A stretch of DNA of 64,000 nt from Isoetes taiwanensis (Eukaryota; Streptophyta; Lycopodiopsida; Isoetales; Isoetaceae): NCBI GenBank assembly GCA_021234155.1, contig JAJEKV010000051.1:6358761-6422760 (forward strand), given 5' to 3'. Made by a program: the position numbers and the translations under genes. Positions 44,319 to 54,220 of this stretch are shown here, piece by piece. Position 1 is the stretch's first letter, and each line of letters begins with the position of its first letter. Under the pieces are notes generated by a model. It did no database searches, had not been told where the DNA came from, and saw only the letters and a list, made by a program, of their open reading frames with translations.

Positions 44319-45588
44319 AATTGCCACATCGGGATGATGGTAGATCCAAACTCTATTTCGCCAGTTTCAGTTTTTTCATGTTCTTAAATACAAAGTGTTG
44401 GTCAAGTCCCAAGTGAAGAAGACCAAGGCTCGGCCTCCAAAACGTAAACCCTACAAGAACCTAGTCAACTCATAGGGTTTACGTTCCGGTGGCATAAGCA
44501 TGGTCCTTTTCATAGATAACTCAACAAGCCATCTCCAAACATGAGTGCAAAGACATGGAAAGTGAAAGAATGGATTTGGATATATCGGCCCCCCGAATGA
44601 CCCCAAACACTGCGTTGATGCTGCATAAGCGGCTCTTGAACTCTAGTTGCCACATCGGGATGAGGGTAGATCCAAACTCTATTCCATCAGTTGCAATTCT
44701 TTCTTGCTCTTAAATACAAAGTGTCGGCCAAGTCCCAAGTGAAGAAGACCAAGGCTCGGCCTCCAAAACGTAAACCCTACAAGAACCTAGTCAACTCATA
44801 GGGTTTACGTTCAGGTGCCTAAACATGGTCATTTTCATAGATAACTCAACAAACCATCTCCAAACATGAGTGCAAAGACATGGAAAGTGAAAGAATGGAG
44901 TTTGGATATATCGGCCCCCCTAATGACCCCAAACACTGCGTTGATGCTGCATAAGTGGCTCTTGAACTGTAGTTGCCACATCGGGATGAGGGTAGATCCA
45001 AACTCTATTTTGGCAGTTGCAATTCTTTCTTGTTCTTAAATACAAACTGTCGGCCAAGTCCCAAGTGAAGAAGACCAAGGCTCGGCCTCCAAAACGTAAA
45101 CCCTACAAGAACATAGTCAACTCATAGGGTTTACATTCCGGTGGCCTAAACATGGTCATTTTCATAGATAACTCAACAAGCCGTCTCCAAACATGAGTGC
45201 AAAGACATGGAAAGTGAAAGAATGGAGTTTGGATCTATCGGCCCACCGAATGACCCCAAACACTGCGTTGATGCTGCATAAGCATCTCTTCAACTCTTAT
45301 TGCCACATCAGGAGGAGGGTAGATCCAAACTCCATTTTGCCAGTTCCAGTTGCTTTATGTTTTCAAATTCAAAGTGTCAGCCAAGTCCCAAATGAAGAAG
45401 AACAAGGCTCAGCCTCCAAAATGTAAACCCTACAAGAACCTAGTGAATTCATAGGGTTTACGTTTCGGTGGCCTAAACGTGGTCCTTTTCATAGATAACT
45501 CCACACAGCATCTCTAAACATGAATGCAAAGACATGGCAACTAAAAGAACATAGTTTGGATCTATCGCCCACCGAATTGCTCCAAACA
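44319..45588 (+). repeat. ~326-bp tandem repeat array, part 1c
   Basis: Four units with anchors at 44,400, 44,727, 45,053 and 45,380, continuing the array after the LINE. A perfect 13-bp telo-box hairpin is seen at 44,767-44,779 and 44,799-44,811. The array ends within a unit at about 45,588 (CGAATTGCTCCAAACAC), where GC-rich palindromic sequence starts. Confidence 0.95.
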
Positions 45589-45698
45589 CCTGGCCCAAAT
45601 TGTTGTTTGCTTGTAGCAAATTGGCAGTGGACCCAAATTGGTTGCAGCCCAACAACAAATTGGGCACCCGCCCAGTTAGCATTTCCTGTCCACTTGTT

Positions 45699-45793
45699 AA
45701 TTTGGGCGGGCGCCGAATTTGCAAATTGGGCGGGCGCCCAATTAGCAAAATTCGGCGATCGCCCATTTTGCAAATTCGGCGCCCGCCCAAATT
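45699..45793. repeat. 27-bp perfect inverted repeat (GC-rich hairpin)
   Basis: The left arm 45,699-45,725 (starts AATTTGGGCGGGCGCCGAAT) pairs perfectly with 45,767-45,793 (ends GCGCCCGCCCAAATT). The 41-base loop itself contains TTGGGCGGGCGCCCAA and GGCGATCGCC palindromes. GGGCGGGCGCC-like blocks recur upstream from about 45,600. It sits at the edge of the satellite array. Confidence 0.92.
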
Positions 45794-45849
45794 AAACTCC
45801 GACTCATTTCAATCCATTTGTGTGACGCTATATTTCCACACATGCAGGT

Positions 45850-45870
45850 ATTTATTTACACATTTATTTC
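45850..45870 (-). terminator. Two AATAAA polyadenylation signals
   Basis: On the minus strand AATAAA occurs at 45,868-45,863 and 45,856-45,851, 60-75 bp after the stop codon of the gene at 45,929-46,435. That is the usual place for a plant 3'-end signal. Confidence 0.55.
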
Positions 45871-45928
45871 ATGAAACACAATTGAAAGTTAAGTTGAAAC
45901 ATGCAAATGTTGAAACAGCCCGTATGTA

Positions 45929-46435
45929 TTAAAATAAAAAATCCAAGACACCATCCAATGTGATAATGAAGTATGCGTCCTTGCAGTTTTCATACATGAG
46001 TTGGTCCAGGTGAACAGGACCATGAGGAGTGGCATCAAGCAGATGTCCAATCCATTCATCACGGCAAAGCTCCAACAGTTTCTTCTTATCCTCGAAGTAT
46101 GCCTTCAGCTTCGTATTGAATCGCAAGACGTCATCGTCCTCCAGAAGCCTCTGCAAGGTCACGATTCCAATAGTCTTGCTCTTCACCCAAAACAACTCCG
46201 CCCTCGTTTGCTCTGGGGTGAGCATCACCGTACCGCAAGGGACTTCAGCATAGTGCCCACCCTTTATCGACCTGTGCCTATTCAAGACATACTCAATACA
46301 GGCCGGGACGTGTTGATGCTGCAGCTCCTTCATCACCACCTCTTGAAGCTGATTGGCGTACTTCAGTATCTCCCTAATCACAGTCTGCTGTCTTCGCATA
46401 TGGCCCATGCCTGAAGCATTTCTTGTGGTAACCAT
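45929..46435 (-). CDS. Uncharacterised 168-residue single-exon protein
   Basis: This uninterrupted minus-strand frame starts MVTTRNASGMGHMRRQQTVI. It has an amphipathic, charged composition with helices rich in Lys, Glu and Leu (ILKYANQLQEVVMKELQHQH; AYFEDKKKLLELCRDEWIGH) and a hydrophobic C-terminus (FIITLDGVLDFLF). No family is recognised. There is no signal peptide or transmembrane segment. A TATA box lies at 46,614-46,620 and AATAAA signals lie after the stop. These and the open frame make it one of the better candidates for a functional gene here. It could also be cargo of the mobile DNA around it. Confidence 0.5.
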   Translation of the reverse strand: MVTTRNASGMGHMRRQQTVIREILKYANQLQEVVMKELQHQHVPACIEYVLNRHRSIKGGHYAEVPCGTVMLTPEQTRAELFWVKSKTIGIVTLQRLLEDDDVLRFNTKLKAYFEDKKKLLELCRDEWIGHLLDATPHGPVHLDQLMYENCKDAYFIITLDGVLDFLF

Positions 46436-46481
46436 GCTTGGTCGGAAGTGGGGATGGCTGGATTTTTGGGCTGGTATGGTG

Positions 46482-46580
46482 CGCGCAGATCAAAAGAAAT
46501 CGGTTGGGATGGTGCCTGCAGATCAGAAGAAATCAGCTGGGATAGTGCGGGCAGATCAGAAGAAATCGGCTAGGCGCTGT
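46482..46580 (-). repeat. 33-bp minisatellite in the presumed 5' UTR
   Basis: Three imperfect copies of a GCAGATCAGAAGAAATCGGCTGGGATGGTGC-like unit (33 bp; first 20 bases GCAGATCAGAAGAAATCGGC) lie between the TATA box and the ATG of the 168-residue gene. The plus strand could encode repeated RADQKKS, but no gene is supported there. Confidence 0.8.
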
Positions 46581-46613
46581 TTTGGAATGGCCTTGAGCTA
46601 CTCGAAATCCACA

Positions 46614-46620
46614 ATTTATA
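46614..46620 (-). promoter_or_regulatory. TATA box of the 168-residue gene
   Basis: The minus strand reads TATAAAT, about 180 bp before the ATG at 46,435. Spacing suits a transcription start near 46,585 and a 5' UTR containing the 33-bp repeats. Confidence 0.5.
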
Positions 46621-47693
46621 CTAAGGGTGTACGAAATTTCACTCTCCATGAGGATTGCTTTCCCCGAGGATGTAATCCCTTTTTCATGACCCCAAATTTG
46701 GGCAGATAGACACAATTTTCAAGATCAAATGTATATTTTTAGGTGGAATTTTTTACATTTGAGGTGTTTGTGGCATTCATTCCCCGAGAAATTCTTTTCC
46801 CAGGAAATCTATCGTGGTCATTCGTCTCCCCAAAGCACAATAATAGCATATTTCTTGAGGGTCAACCCTTCTTTTTTGGTGCAAGAACCCCCCTGGTTAG
46901 ACGCACTAAAATCAATTTGAGGTATTTATGGACTTGTGAAAAGTCCATATTTCATGAAATAGTGCTTTTACATGGATTGTTTATGCCTCTCAATACATAT
47001 ATATGTAATACTTTTCAAAATACTATCATTTTTTGCTTGCATTTACCAACTCAAGTCAAATTGAGGTCAAACTTAGGTCAATTTTTTGTCAATGAAAATG
47101 GCAAAACAATGTCAGAAATGAAGAAATTGTGTTGGTAATGGAATTTTAGGAAAATTCTAAAGTAAATAGTTGCAAGATGGAAATTGGTCAAATTTCAATT
47201 TGATTCATTTGAAGTATTTTTTTGTGCTCAAGTTTGCCAAAACTTGTACAGAATGCTCAATTTTGTGACTTGAGTTTGCAATAGTATTTTTCAGGAAGTT
47301 TCAATAGTATTTTTCAGGAAGTTTCAAAGCACATAGGTTCTAAAAGTTGCACACAGGTTCAAGGCCAAGGAATTCAAAAAATGCTTGGCAACACCTCCTT
47401 GAGTCAAAATGACACAATTGCACTCATATCTGAATATCTCGAGCAGTATTGATTATTTTCACATGAAGAAGGGGTGGCCTTCTGCCCACAAAACTTGGTC
47501 TCTAGAAATCATAGACATGCACATGCCCAACACAAACACTATTTACTGGCAATACTTTTCTGACATCTGGAGATAAAAACACTTGGAAGAAACAAAATAG
47601 CAACACTTGAACAAAATACTCAAACATTCTCAACTACTTATTCAATTACACTTGGGTATACTCGCATACACTTGAATACTTATAATACAAATA
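46621..47693. other. AT-rich intergenic DNA, no gene seen
   Basis: Open frames here are short or of low complexity. There is a local direct duplication of AATAGTATTTTTCAGGAAGTTTCAA (first 20 bases AATAGTATTTTTCAGGAAGT) at about 47,281 and 47,307. Nothing else is recognisable. Confidence 0.5.
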
Positions 47694-47967
47694 TCACCTC
47701 CAAATATCGAGATCATGAGGTTGCCTTGCAGGTGGATGGGGAACAACATCACACTCAATGTCGTCGGCACATTCAATAATAATTTCAAAGAGATTTAGCT
47801 CGTCCATGTAATTGGCCAACTTCTCTCCAAACACTCTCGGTGCAGTATTATTAGGCAGGCTATTGTATTCATCTCTCATCTCTTTCAACCACTGCAAGGC
47901 ATCTTCTATATTTGATATAGCATCGCCTTCGCAGGTACAAATATCTTGGAGGATTTCATGACGACCT
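47694..47967 (-). CDS. Possible last exon of an unknown gene
   Basis: From an acceptor-like TTTCATAG the minus strand reads an open frame (GRHEILQDICTCEGDAISNI ... EDALQWLKEMRDEYN), then ANYMDELNLFEIIIECADDI, and ends in a short Pro-rich tail and a stop at 47,694. The hydrophobic/acidic pattern looks protein-like, but I recognise no family. Upstream exons cannot be placed because the sequence to the right is broken. Treat it as a weak prediction. Confidence 0.3.
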
Positions 47968-48251
47968 ATGAAATATCCTTATACCGTGACTCCAATGAAG
48001 TTTGTCGTATAGTAGGGCGTTGAGACATCCTGCATTCTTATATCAGTTCGAGATACAAATAAGCAGTGAAGATCGAAATGAGAAGGAGTGATGGCGGGGA
48101 AAGGGAATACGAAATATAACCTTAGATCGCTCATAACAGCTAATACCTTCAAAATCATTTTCAATCGTCTCCAAAGATGCCTAGAAGGGCTACTTTCTAG
48201 AAGATGTCAAGCGGTTAAGCCCTTGTTGCAGCAACCAAGAAAATGTGAAGC

Positions 48252-48325
48252 GGCTGGGGTTACGGTTAGGGTTAGGGTTGACCTTATGTATGTACGTGTT
48301 AGGGTTAGAGTTGACCTTATGTACG
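48252..48325 (+). repeat. Telomere-like TTAGGG tract with 42-bp duplication
   Basis: GGTTACGGTTAGGGTTAGGG followed by TTGACCTTATGTA is repeated in shorter form (TGTTAGGGTTAGAGTTGACC). TTTAGGG is the usual plant telomere unit and TTAGGG occurs in some plants, but only two or three imperfect copies are present. Confidence 0.6.
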
Positions 48326-48589
48326 TCCAAAAATTCTGGAAGTTGGCATGTGCAATGGAAATGACTTAGCAAGCCATATTACAAAAAAATAGAATTTTAT
48401 TTCGATCTATGCATTAATTACAAATTTGCGGGGCATGCCAAAAAATGCAAAAGGAAAAAAAGATACATCTAAAAAAAGTGAAATCTCGAGGAGGGGTTCA
48501 ACTCGAAGGTGCAGACAGGGGGGAAATTTTTCACGAGAAGATGCGTATTAGAGAAAAAGGATCCGTGACATCCTAAGTTCCTCCAAAAC
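48325..48589 (+). repeat. Module M, partial third copy, left half
   Basis: Matches 59,398-59,665 from AAAATTCTGGAAGTTGGCATG through TGCATTAATTACAAATTT and CTCGAGGAGGGG to GAGAAAAAGGATCCGTGACA. It stops at CCTCCAAAAC (48,589), where WG-repeat coding sequence begins. Its continuation lies 7.7 kb away at 56,259-56,455. Confidence 0.88.
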
Positions 48590-48680
48590 TATTTGGAACG
48601 GATGTAACGAATTTGCAAACGGATGTAAGGAATGCTATTGGTGACAATGCTGGTTGGGGGACTACATTAAATGGAAATAA
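48590..48680 (+). pseudogene. WG/GW-repeat protein fragment, upstream part
   Basis: The frame reads GTDVTNLQTDVRNAIGDNAG followed by WGTTLNGN. It has the same composition and spacing as the WG units at 54,580-55,105, and the nucleotide stretch AATGCTATTGGTGACAATG has a counterpart at about 54,612. The TIR element at 48,681 interrupts it. Read together, the two parts are one pseudogene split by the insertion. Confidence 0.6.
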
Positions 48681-49478
48681 AACAAAGTTTAAAATGAAAC
48701 GCACTAATTTAAGAAGTGCGTTTGAAAGATTCTCAAAGATTCCCTTTAAAATTTTGAAGCCTTTCTAAAAATCGACCACAATGAACAATTTTAGTGACTA
48801 CAGTCCGGGTACAATAAAAAATATTCCTGAAATGGACCATTTTTAGTGGGAATCAATGTTTAAGAGAAATAAAATAAAAAAAATCCTATTTATGGGTGGA
48901 AATTTTTTCTAGTGAAGGCAATAATTTTTTCTGGAGCCGAATTTAGTACAATAGAGTAGTTTAGTTTCAAATATTAATTTAAAATAGGTTAATATACACA
49001 CTTTGAAGGCAATATCTTTGTAGTTAAGAACCAATATATCAATTAGTGTGTAATTTAGGGGGCTGGCTTGTTTTTGAAGTTAGTTAAATTGATACCATAT
49101 GCTCATTTGTTGCAAACAAATGGTATAAATCTATATTGTCTGCTTCTTCGATATAAATATATACTAAGAAAATGAATAGTTTAAGTTATTATCATTTACA
49201 TAACAAACAAGGGGAGTTTTACACTTGAAAAGCGTATTATTTATTTTAGTGCAACAACACATAGGAAATGGAGTGCCACTAAATGAATATAAGGCAAGAA
49301 CACGATGACCTAGCAAATGCAGTGATCACCTGTGGTGCAATTGTAGATTCCTTTTGGTTCCTTTTTTTTAAGAACACGTAAATTCGGCTTTTGTGGCATT
49401 TTATAAAAAGTATAAAGATAAAACAAGAAGGTGCAGTGGAAAAAGTACACATTTTGAATAGGATGACATTTTTTTTGC

Positions 49479-49990
49479 TCGAGTGCTCGGACTGGATAAA
49501 TTTATCCAGTCCGAGTGCTCGAGCTGTATAAATTTATACAGCTCGAGCACTCGAACTGGATAAAAAATTTATACAGCTCTCGGACTGGATAAATTGATCC
49601 AGTCCGAGTGCTCGGACTGTATATATTTATACAGTCCAAGTGCTCAGACTGGATAAATTTATCCAGTCCTATACAGCTATACAGTCGGAGCACTCGGACT
49701 GGATAAATTTATCCAGTTCGAGTGCTCGAGCTGTATAAATTTATACAGCTCATACAGCTCGAGCACTCGAACTGGATAAATTTATCCAGTCCGAGCTCTA
49801 GACCTGTATAAATTTATACAGCTCGAGTGCTCGGACTGGATAAATTTATCCAGTCCGAGCTCTAGAGGCACTTGAGCACTTTATCCAGTCCGAGTGCTCA
49901 AGCTGTTTAAATTTATACAGATCGAGTGCTCGAACTGTAAAAATTTAGATAGTTCGGGTGTTTGAAGTGTGTAAATTTATATTGTTTGGG
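49479..49990. repeat. Array of 18-bp palindromes, left
   Basis: Repeated CTGGATAAATTTATCCAG and CTGTATAAATTTATACAG palindromes alternate with short palindromic linkers (CCGAGTGCTCGG, CGAGTGCTCG). About 14 recognisable units decay toward the right end. The array lies about 0.8 kb inside the left end of the TIR element. Confidence 0.95.
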
Positions 49991-49999
49991 TTAAGCCTC

Positions 50000-51132
50000 A
50001 AAAAAATTACAATATTTGTGGCACAAAAAATAAAGATTTTTAAGCACAATTAGTGTTTTTCTAGATCAATATTGTAGTCAAAGTTGTCTTCTTGTGAAGA
50101 ATGTTTATCCAACGATGCTTTTTTCCAGTGAAAATGTTGAGAAGGTGCCTAAGAAGCTAAAGCTTAGAGAAATTCGAACTAAACTAGAACATTTTGATTT
50201 AAGTGACACAACATGGTTCGTTAGTAGGGGTGCTAGACCTAGTACCCCTACTCTTGCTTACCTTTTCCTCTGCAAAACACATACAAGAGGAAAATTCACC
50301 AATGACGACTAATTTTCCTCTTGTGAAATCTTTTATGTGTCCAAAAACCCAAATCCTATATCACAAGAAATGGTTCGTCGCGTAAAACGTATATTTATAT
50401 GGTTTTTTCACAATGGGTTTTATATGGTTTGGAGCACGTATTCAATTATTGGCATATACTGTGTATTTATAGAGCGCACGTACCATTTTCTCCTTTCTAC
50501 CATTTTTTCACCATGGTTAACCTATGTATGTATTTTTCTGGTATGTATTTCTTGTCTTTTAGGGCGCCGTATTTTTTTTTATTGCATGCAAGCATCGTGC
50601 TCATGTATTTTAGGGTTTTAGAAAGGCGAGGAAGATGATGCAGGGCTGTGGACGGTTTTTATTCGGATCATCCTCTTGGATTTGGATTGGTTTGGGGCTG
50701 ATCTTAGTTTTAGATTTGCAGTTGCCTATACATGGGAGGATTTGTGGGTTGCTTGTGCAAAGGACCTTTGTTTCTTGTTTACAGTCGGAGTTTTTTACCC
50801 ATTGCTCTATGTGCCATGTTCTTACTTGCAGTTCTACTTGGCCATCGATTCTGACCATTGATTCCAGATGGGTTACAGGACTGTTCGCTTCCTGGCACCA
50901 TTGCCTTTCTTTTGTTTGGCAAGAATAAAATCAGAAGAGGATTTATCGCTGCCAGTGCTGGCTCTTGAGAATCGGCTGCTGTGGAGGCATTGTGGAGGCA
51001 TCGTGTATGCTACGAGCTTAGCAGATTTGGTGGGACGCTTGTGCCTTTGAAGAATCAATGTAAGTCCCCTTTGGCTCCTTGTTTTCTACCTCTGATTCAA
51101 TTTCTATGTGCTCTTTCAATGAGGCAGAAATT
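50000..51132. other. Interior of the TIR element, no supported gene
   Basis: Several plus-strand frames of 60-97 codons (50,094-50,928) are hydrophobic or Trp/Cys-rich and show no recognisable domain. Taken with the AdoMet decarboxylase fragment to the right, this could be other captured sequence, but I cannot identify it. Confidence 0.35.
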
Positions 51133-51480
51133 TTACATCCAGTTCTTCAACTCTTGGCCTTCATAAAGACCAGATGACATTTGATTTAAGGCATGGTGTT
51201 GCATTGCCCTACCCACATAGGCCTTACCTCCAGAACCTAAATGTCGAAAGTGGATCTCAAGGACTTGAACCTCGTGACTGAAGTTCCCATATGGTGCAGG
51301 TTGAGCTGAGGGGAATATAAAAGTCCCACGGCTGTACTTACAACGAGAAACCCTCAGGTTCAAACGGCTAGCACCAGCAAGTAAAGGATACACAAACATG
51401 CTGGACTCTGACAGCACATACGAATCAAGGTAATCGTTGCTCCGACTTGAAACAATCATGCATTCCGCAGCCAATAGCAT
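51133..51480 (-). pseudogene. S-adenosylmethionine decarboxylase proenzyme fragment
   Basis: Plant AdoMet decarboxylase makes decarboxylated AdoMet for spermidine and spermine synthesis and self-cleaves at a Glu-Ser bond in LSESS. The frame reads AAECMIVSSRSNDYLDSYVL, then SESSMFVYP, then (after an apparent internal deletion of about 20 residues) KYSRGTFIFPSAQPAPYGNF followed by HEVQVLEIHFRHLGSGGKAY. These match consecutive conserved blocks around the cleavage site. The N-terminal part upstream (to about 51,620) is scrambled and the C-terminal half is missing. It is a dead fragment carried inside the TIR element, with no introns seen. Confidence 0.75.
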
Positions 51481-51620
51481 AGCATGCTATCAATTTCCAA
51501 ACAAGAGAGTGCCCACAGTCCCTATCCAGTTTTGCATCTTGGCTAAGAGGCACAGATGACTGTTCTTTTTGGGAACAAAAAGCTAGATGTGCCTCTGTAA
51601 GACCTACTCTGTAATGCAAT

Positions 51621-53332
51621 ATTCATTTATAGAGCGTGAGGAATGTGTTGTTAATGTTGTATCTGTGCATTACATAGATTTGCTTCCTTCAGTTTGAGAG
51701 CTAAAGGAGCAAGTATTGAAACAAGGCAGCAGATCATGGTAAGAAGGAAGAGTTGTTAGAAAAACAAGGCAGCAGTTCATGGTATTCGACAACTAATCCT
51801 GGCTATCCTTTTGACGAGCATGGCTGGCGTCATTGTTACTGTCTTTATGGTTCCTGTCATGGCTAGATATGCAACCGAGCAGCTTGTTTGGTTATGATCT
51901 TAATACGAAAAGAACCCCAGCAGGAGCTGTCAAAATGTAAGTTTTAATAAATTTTAGTGCATTTGTCTGGATTGGAGAGTAAAATGCAGGTTAAGTCTGA
52001 AACTTCAGGTGGTTATCAATGCGCTTATGTGATTAAACATGTGGTTGGTGTTGGCTATGCTTCCCAGCTGCAAAACAAAGCATAGGCTGCTTGGAATGTT
52101 TTTGTGTTTGTCCATGTGGAGAGTCACATCCCCTAGAATAAATATTTGTGACATGTATTCAAGTCGCATGCCATTCTCATTAGCAAGGGTTATCCCTCCA
52201 GTCAACATACCACAAACAAAGGGGGCTACTGCACTTTTTTTCAACAAAAGGAACAAAACAAAGCCAATAGAGTTGCTTCAGGTTCTTCTCCAGAGTACGT
52301 GCTTGAATTTGTATTATCTTTCCACTTTGCTATTTGTTATAGTTATCTATTTACAAATACGTTGATTTGTTGTTGCATCTAGATTTGACATTCTAATCAT
52401 TATATCAGTTGCAAACATGTAATGTATAATCCTTTGATTCTATACATTTATAGTTTAGGATGATTTTATAATTAAAACCTCTGTATGATTGTATTATCCA
52501 TTATGACATTTGTGCTAGGGTCTGTTCTTATGACCAGGCAGTTCAGATGGACACTATGAATCAAGGCAGGTTATTCTTTTTGTGCCTAGTTGGACTTGCC
52601 TAGGTTCAAATCCTAGGAGGCACTTTACCATTGGTTTTTTGTTTTCATCCATGTTTTACTGTATTTCACTAATCACTTGTGTATTGGTTTTTATAGGCTT
52701 GATTGTGTTCTTTACATTATACATAGGTGCAACAAAACAAACTAGGAAAATTATGTCTCCTTAGAAATGCATCTCTTATTGCATGTACCACATATGCAAC
52801 ATCTACTTATGAATGCTAGCCATGGTGCTTTATCTATATTTATTGCTATTGGAATCCATGTGTCACATTATTACAATTGCTCTCCTTATTTTTAACATGT
52901 GAATATTGGTGAATACCTCTTCCAAGGCCCCGAAGGGGCCAAAAATTTTTTTTAACACCATAAACTATTACGCCCATGACACCCCACATATTGGGAAATT
53001 GAACCATTGAATTAAATCCCCCCAGACCCCCCAGTTGTTTAGGGTGATATATTCATATAGGGCATCCAACAGTTGATGAGGGCCATTGGATTTCAAATAT
53101 GGGCGATCTTGGACGTCATTAATGGCGTATTCGTAACTAACAGTTAACTAAAACTTACTAAAAAACGAATTGCGCTTAACGACGGCCAAGATTGCCCAAA
53201 TCCTTAACATATTTCTGTCATGACAATGGCAGAAGCAAAGGAGCGACATCATCTCCTATATATATATGTCTCTGCTCAAAGTCTACATGTGCCAGGGGCA
53301 AGATATTTACGAGTGCATCAGAGACAACAAAA
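51621..53332. other. Interior of the TIR element, no gene seen
   Basis: AT-rich sequence with short open frames on both strands, none with a recognised motif. The minus-strand frame 52,256-52,005 has no family I can name. Confidence 0.4.
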
Positions 53333-54220
53333 TGGAGGATTTTAAGACTATTTGTGCATCTTCTTTGTTTGGTTTAGTGGCTAGTCCATTGGATTAGCAA
53401 TTAAGAGATCTTGTGTTCAAGTCTCTGGGGGTCCGTTGTATATCCTCATGGATGTTGCTAATATCTATTTATCTATCTGTAATAGCCACAAAAGTTGAAA
53501 ATTTGAGACTACTCTGGAATAAGAAATACAATTTGTATTCTGGAATAGCCACAAAGTTGAAAATTTGAGACACAGATATTCTGGAATATAAAATACGAAT
53601 TTAGTACTGTACAAATTTTGAATTTGTATGTATATACCTATCGAACGGTATAAATTTATACTGTTTGAGTTCTTACACTGGATAGATTTATACCGGAACT
53701 GGATAAATTTATCCAGTTTGAGAACTCAAACTGTATAGATTTATCCCGCTCGAGTGCTCGAGCTGGATAAATTTATCCAGTTTGAGAACTCAAACTGTAT
53801 AGATTTATCCCGCTCGAGTGCTCGAGCTGGATAAATTTATACAGTTCCTGTATAAATTTATACAGCTCCTATATAAATTATTACACCTCGAGTGCTCACG
53901 CGGTATAAATTTATACCGTGGTATAAATTTATACCGTACAAAATTCGTATTTCCTATTCCAGAATATGTGTGTCTCAAATTTTCAACTTTTGTGACTATT
54001 CCAGAATACAAATCGTATTTCTTATTCGAAAATAGTCTCAAATTTTCAACTTTTGTGGCTATTCTAGAATACAAAGATAGATAGATAGATATTGGCAGCA
54101 TCCATGAGGATATATAACGGACCCCCAGAGACTTGAACACAAGATCTCTTAATTGCTAATCCAATGGACTAGCCACTAAACCAAACAAGGGGAATATCAC
54201 AAATAGTCTTAAAATCCTCC
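53333..54220. repeat. Foldback element with ~280-bp inverted arms and a palindromic centre
   Basis: Left arm 53,333-53,612 (GGAGGATTTTAAGAC ... AATACGAATTT) pairs with right arm 53,936-54,220 (ending GTCTTAAAATCCTCC) with high identity and a few small indels. Arms carry duplicated AAAGTTGAAAATTTGAGAC segments. The centre (53,640-53,938) is an array of TATAAATTTATA palindromes like that at 49,479-49,990. It lies near the right end of the TIR element. Confidence 0.9.
53381..53435 (+). repeat. tRNA-like (SINE-type) segment in the foldback arm
   Basis: TAGTGGCTAGTCCATTGG resembles a pol III box A and GTTCAAGTCTC is close to the box B consensus GWTCRANNC, about 35 bases apart. An inverted copy lies at 54,123-54,176. 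I cannot fold it into a full tRNA, so it is more likely a tRNA-derived SINE head than a tRNA gene. Confidence 0.45.

Noticed and set aside
36955-45588. CRISPR-like array
   Set aside because: Unit length (~326 bp), lack of unique spacers and the plant context exclude CRISPR; it is tandem satellite DNA.
45473-45790. Overlapping frames encoding repeated LGGRRICK or NWAGAQF units
   Set aside because: Produced by the GGGCGGGCGCC palindromic repeats read in several frames; no support as protein.
46353-46709. Plus-strand frame with MVRADQKKS repeats
   Set aside because: It is antisense to the 5' leader of the 168-residue gene and arises from the 33-bp repeats.
49502-49693. Minus-strand 63-codon frame with repeated YSSSTRTG-like units
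   Set aside because: It reads through the palindrome array, where every frame gives repeated peptides; no gene evidence.
53381-53435. Functional tRNA gene
   Set aside because: Box A- and box B-like motifs are present, but I could not form the acceptor and anticodon stems; a SINE-type remnant is more likely.
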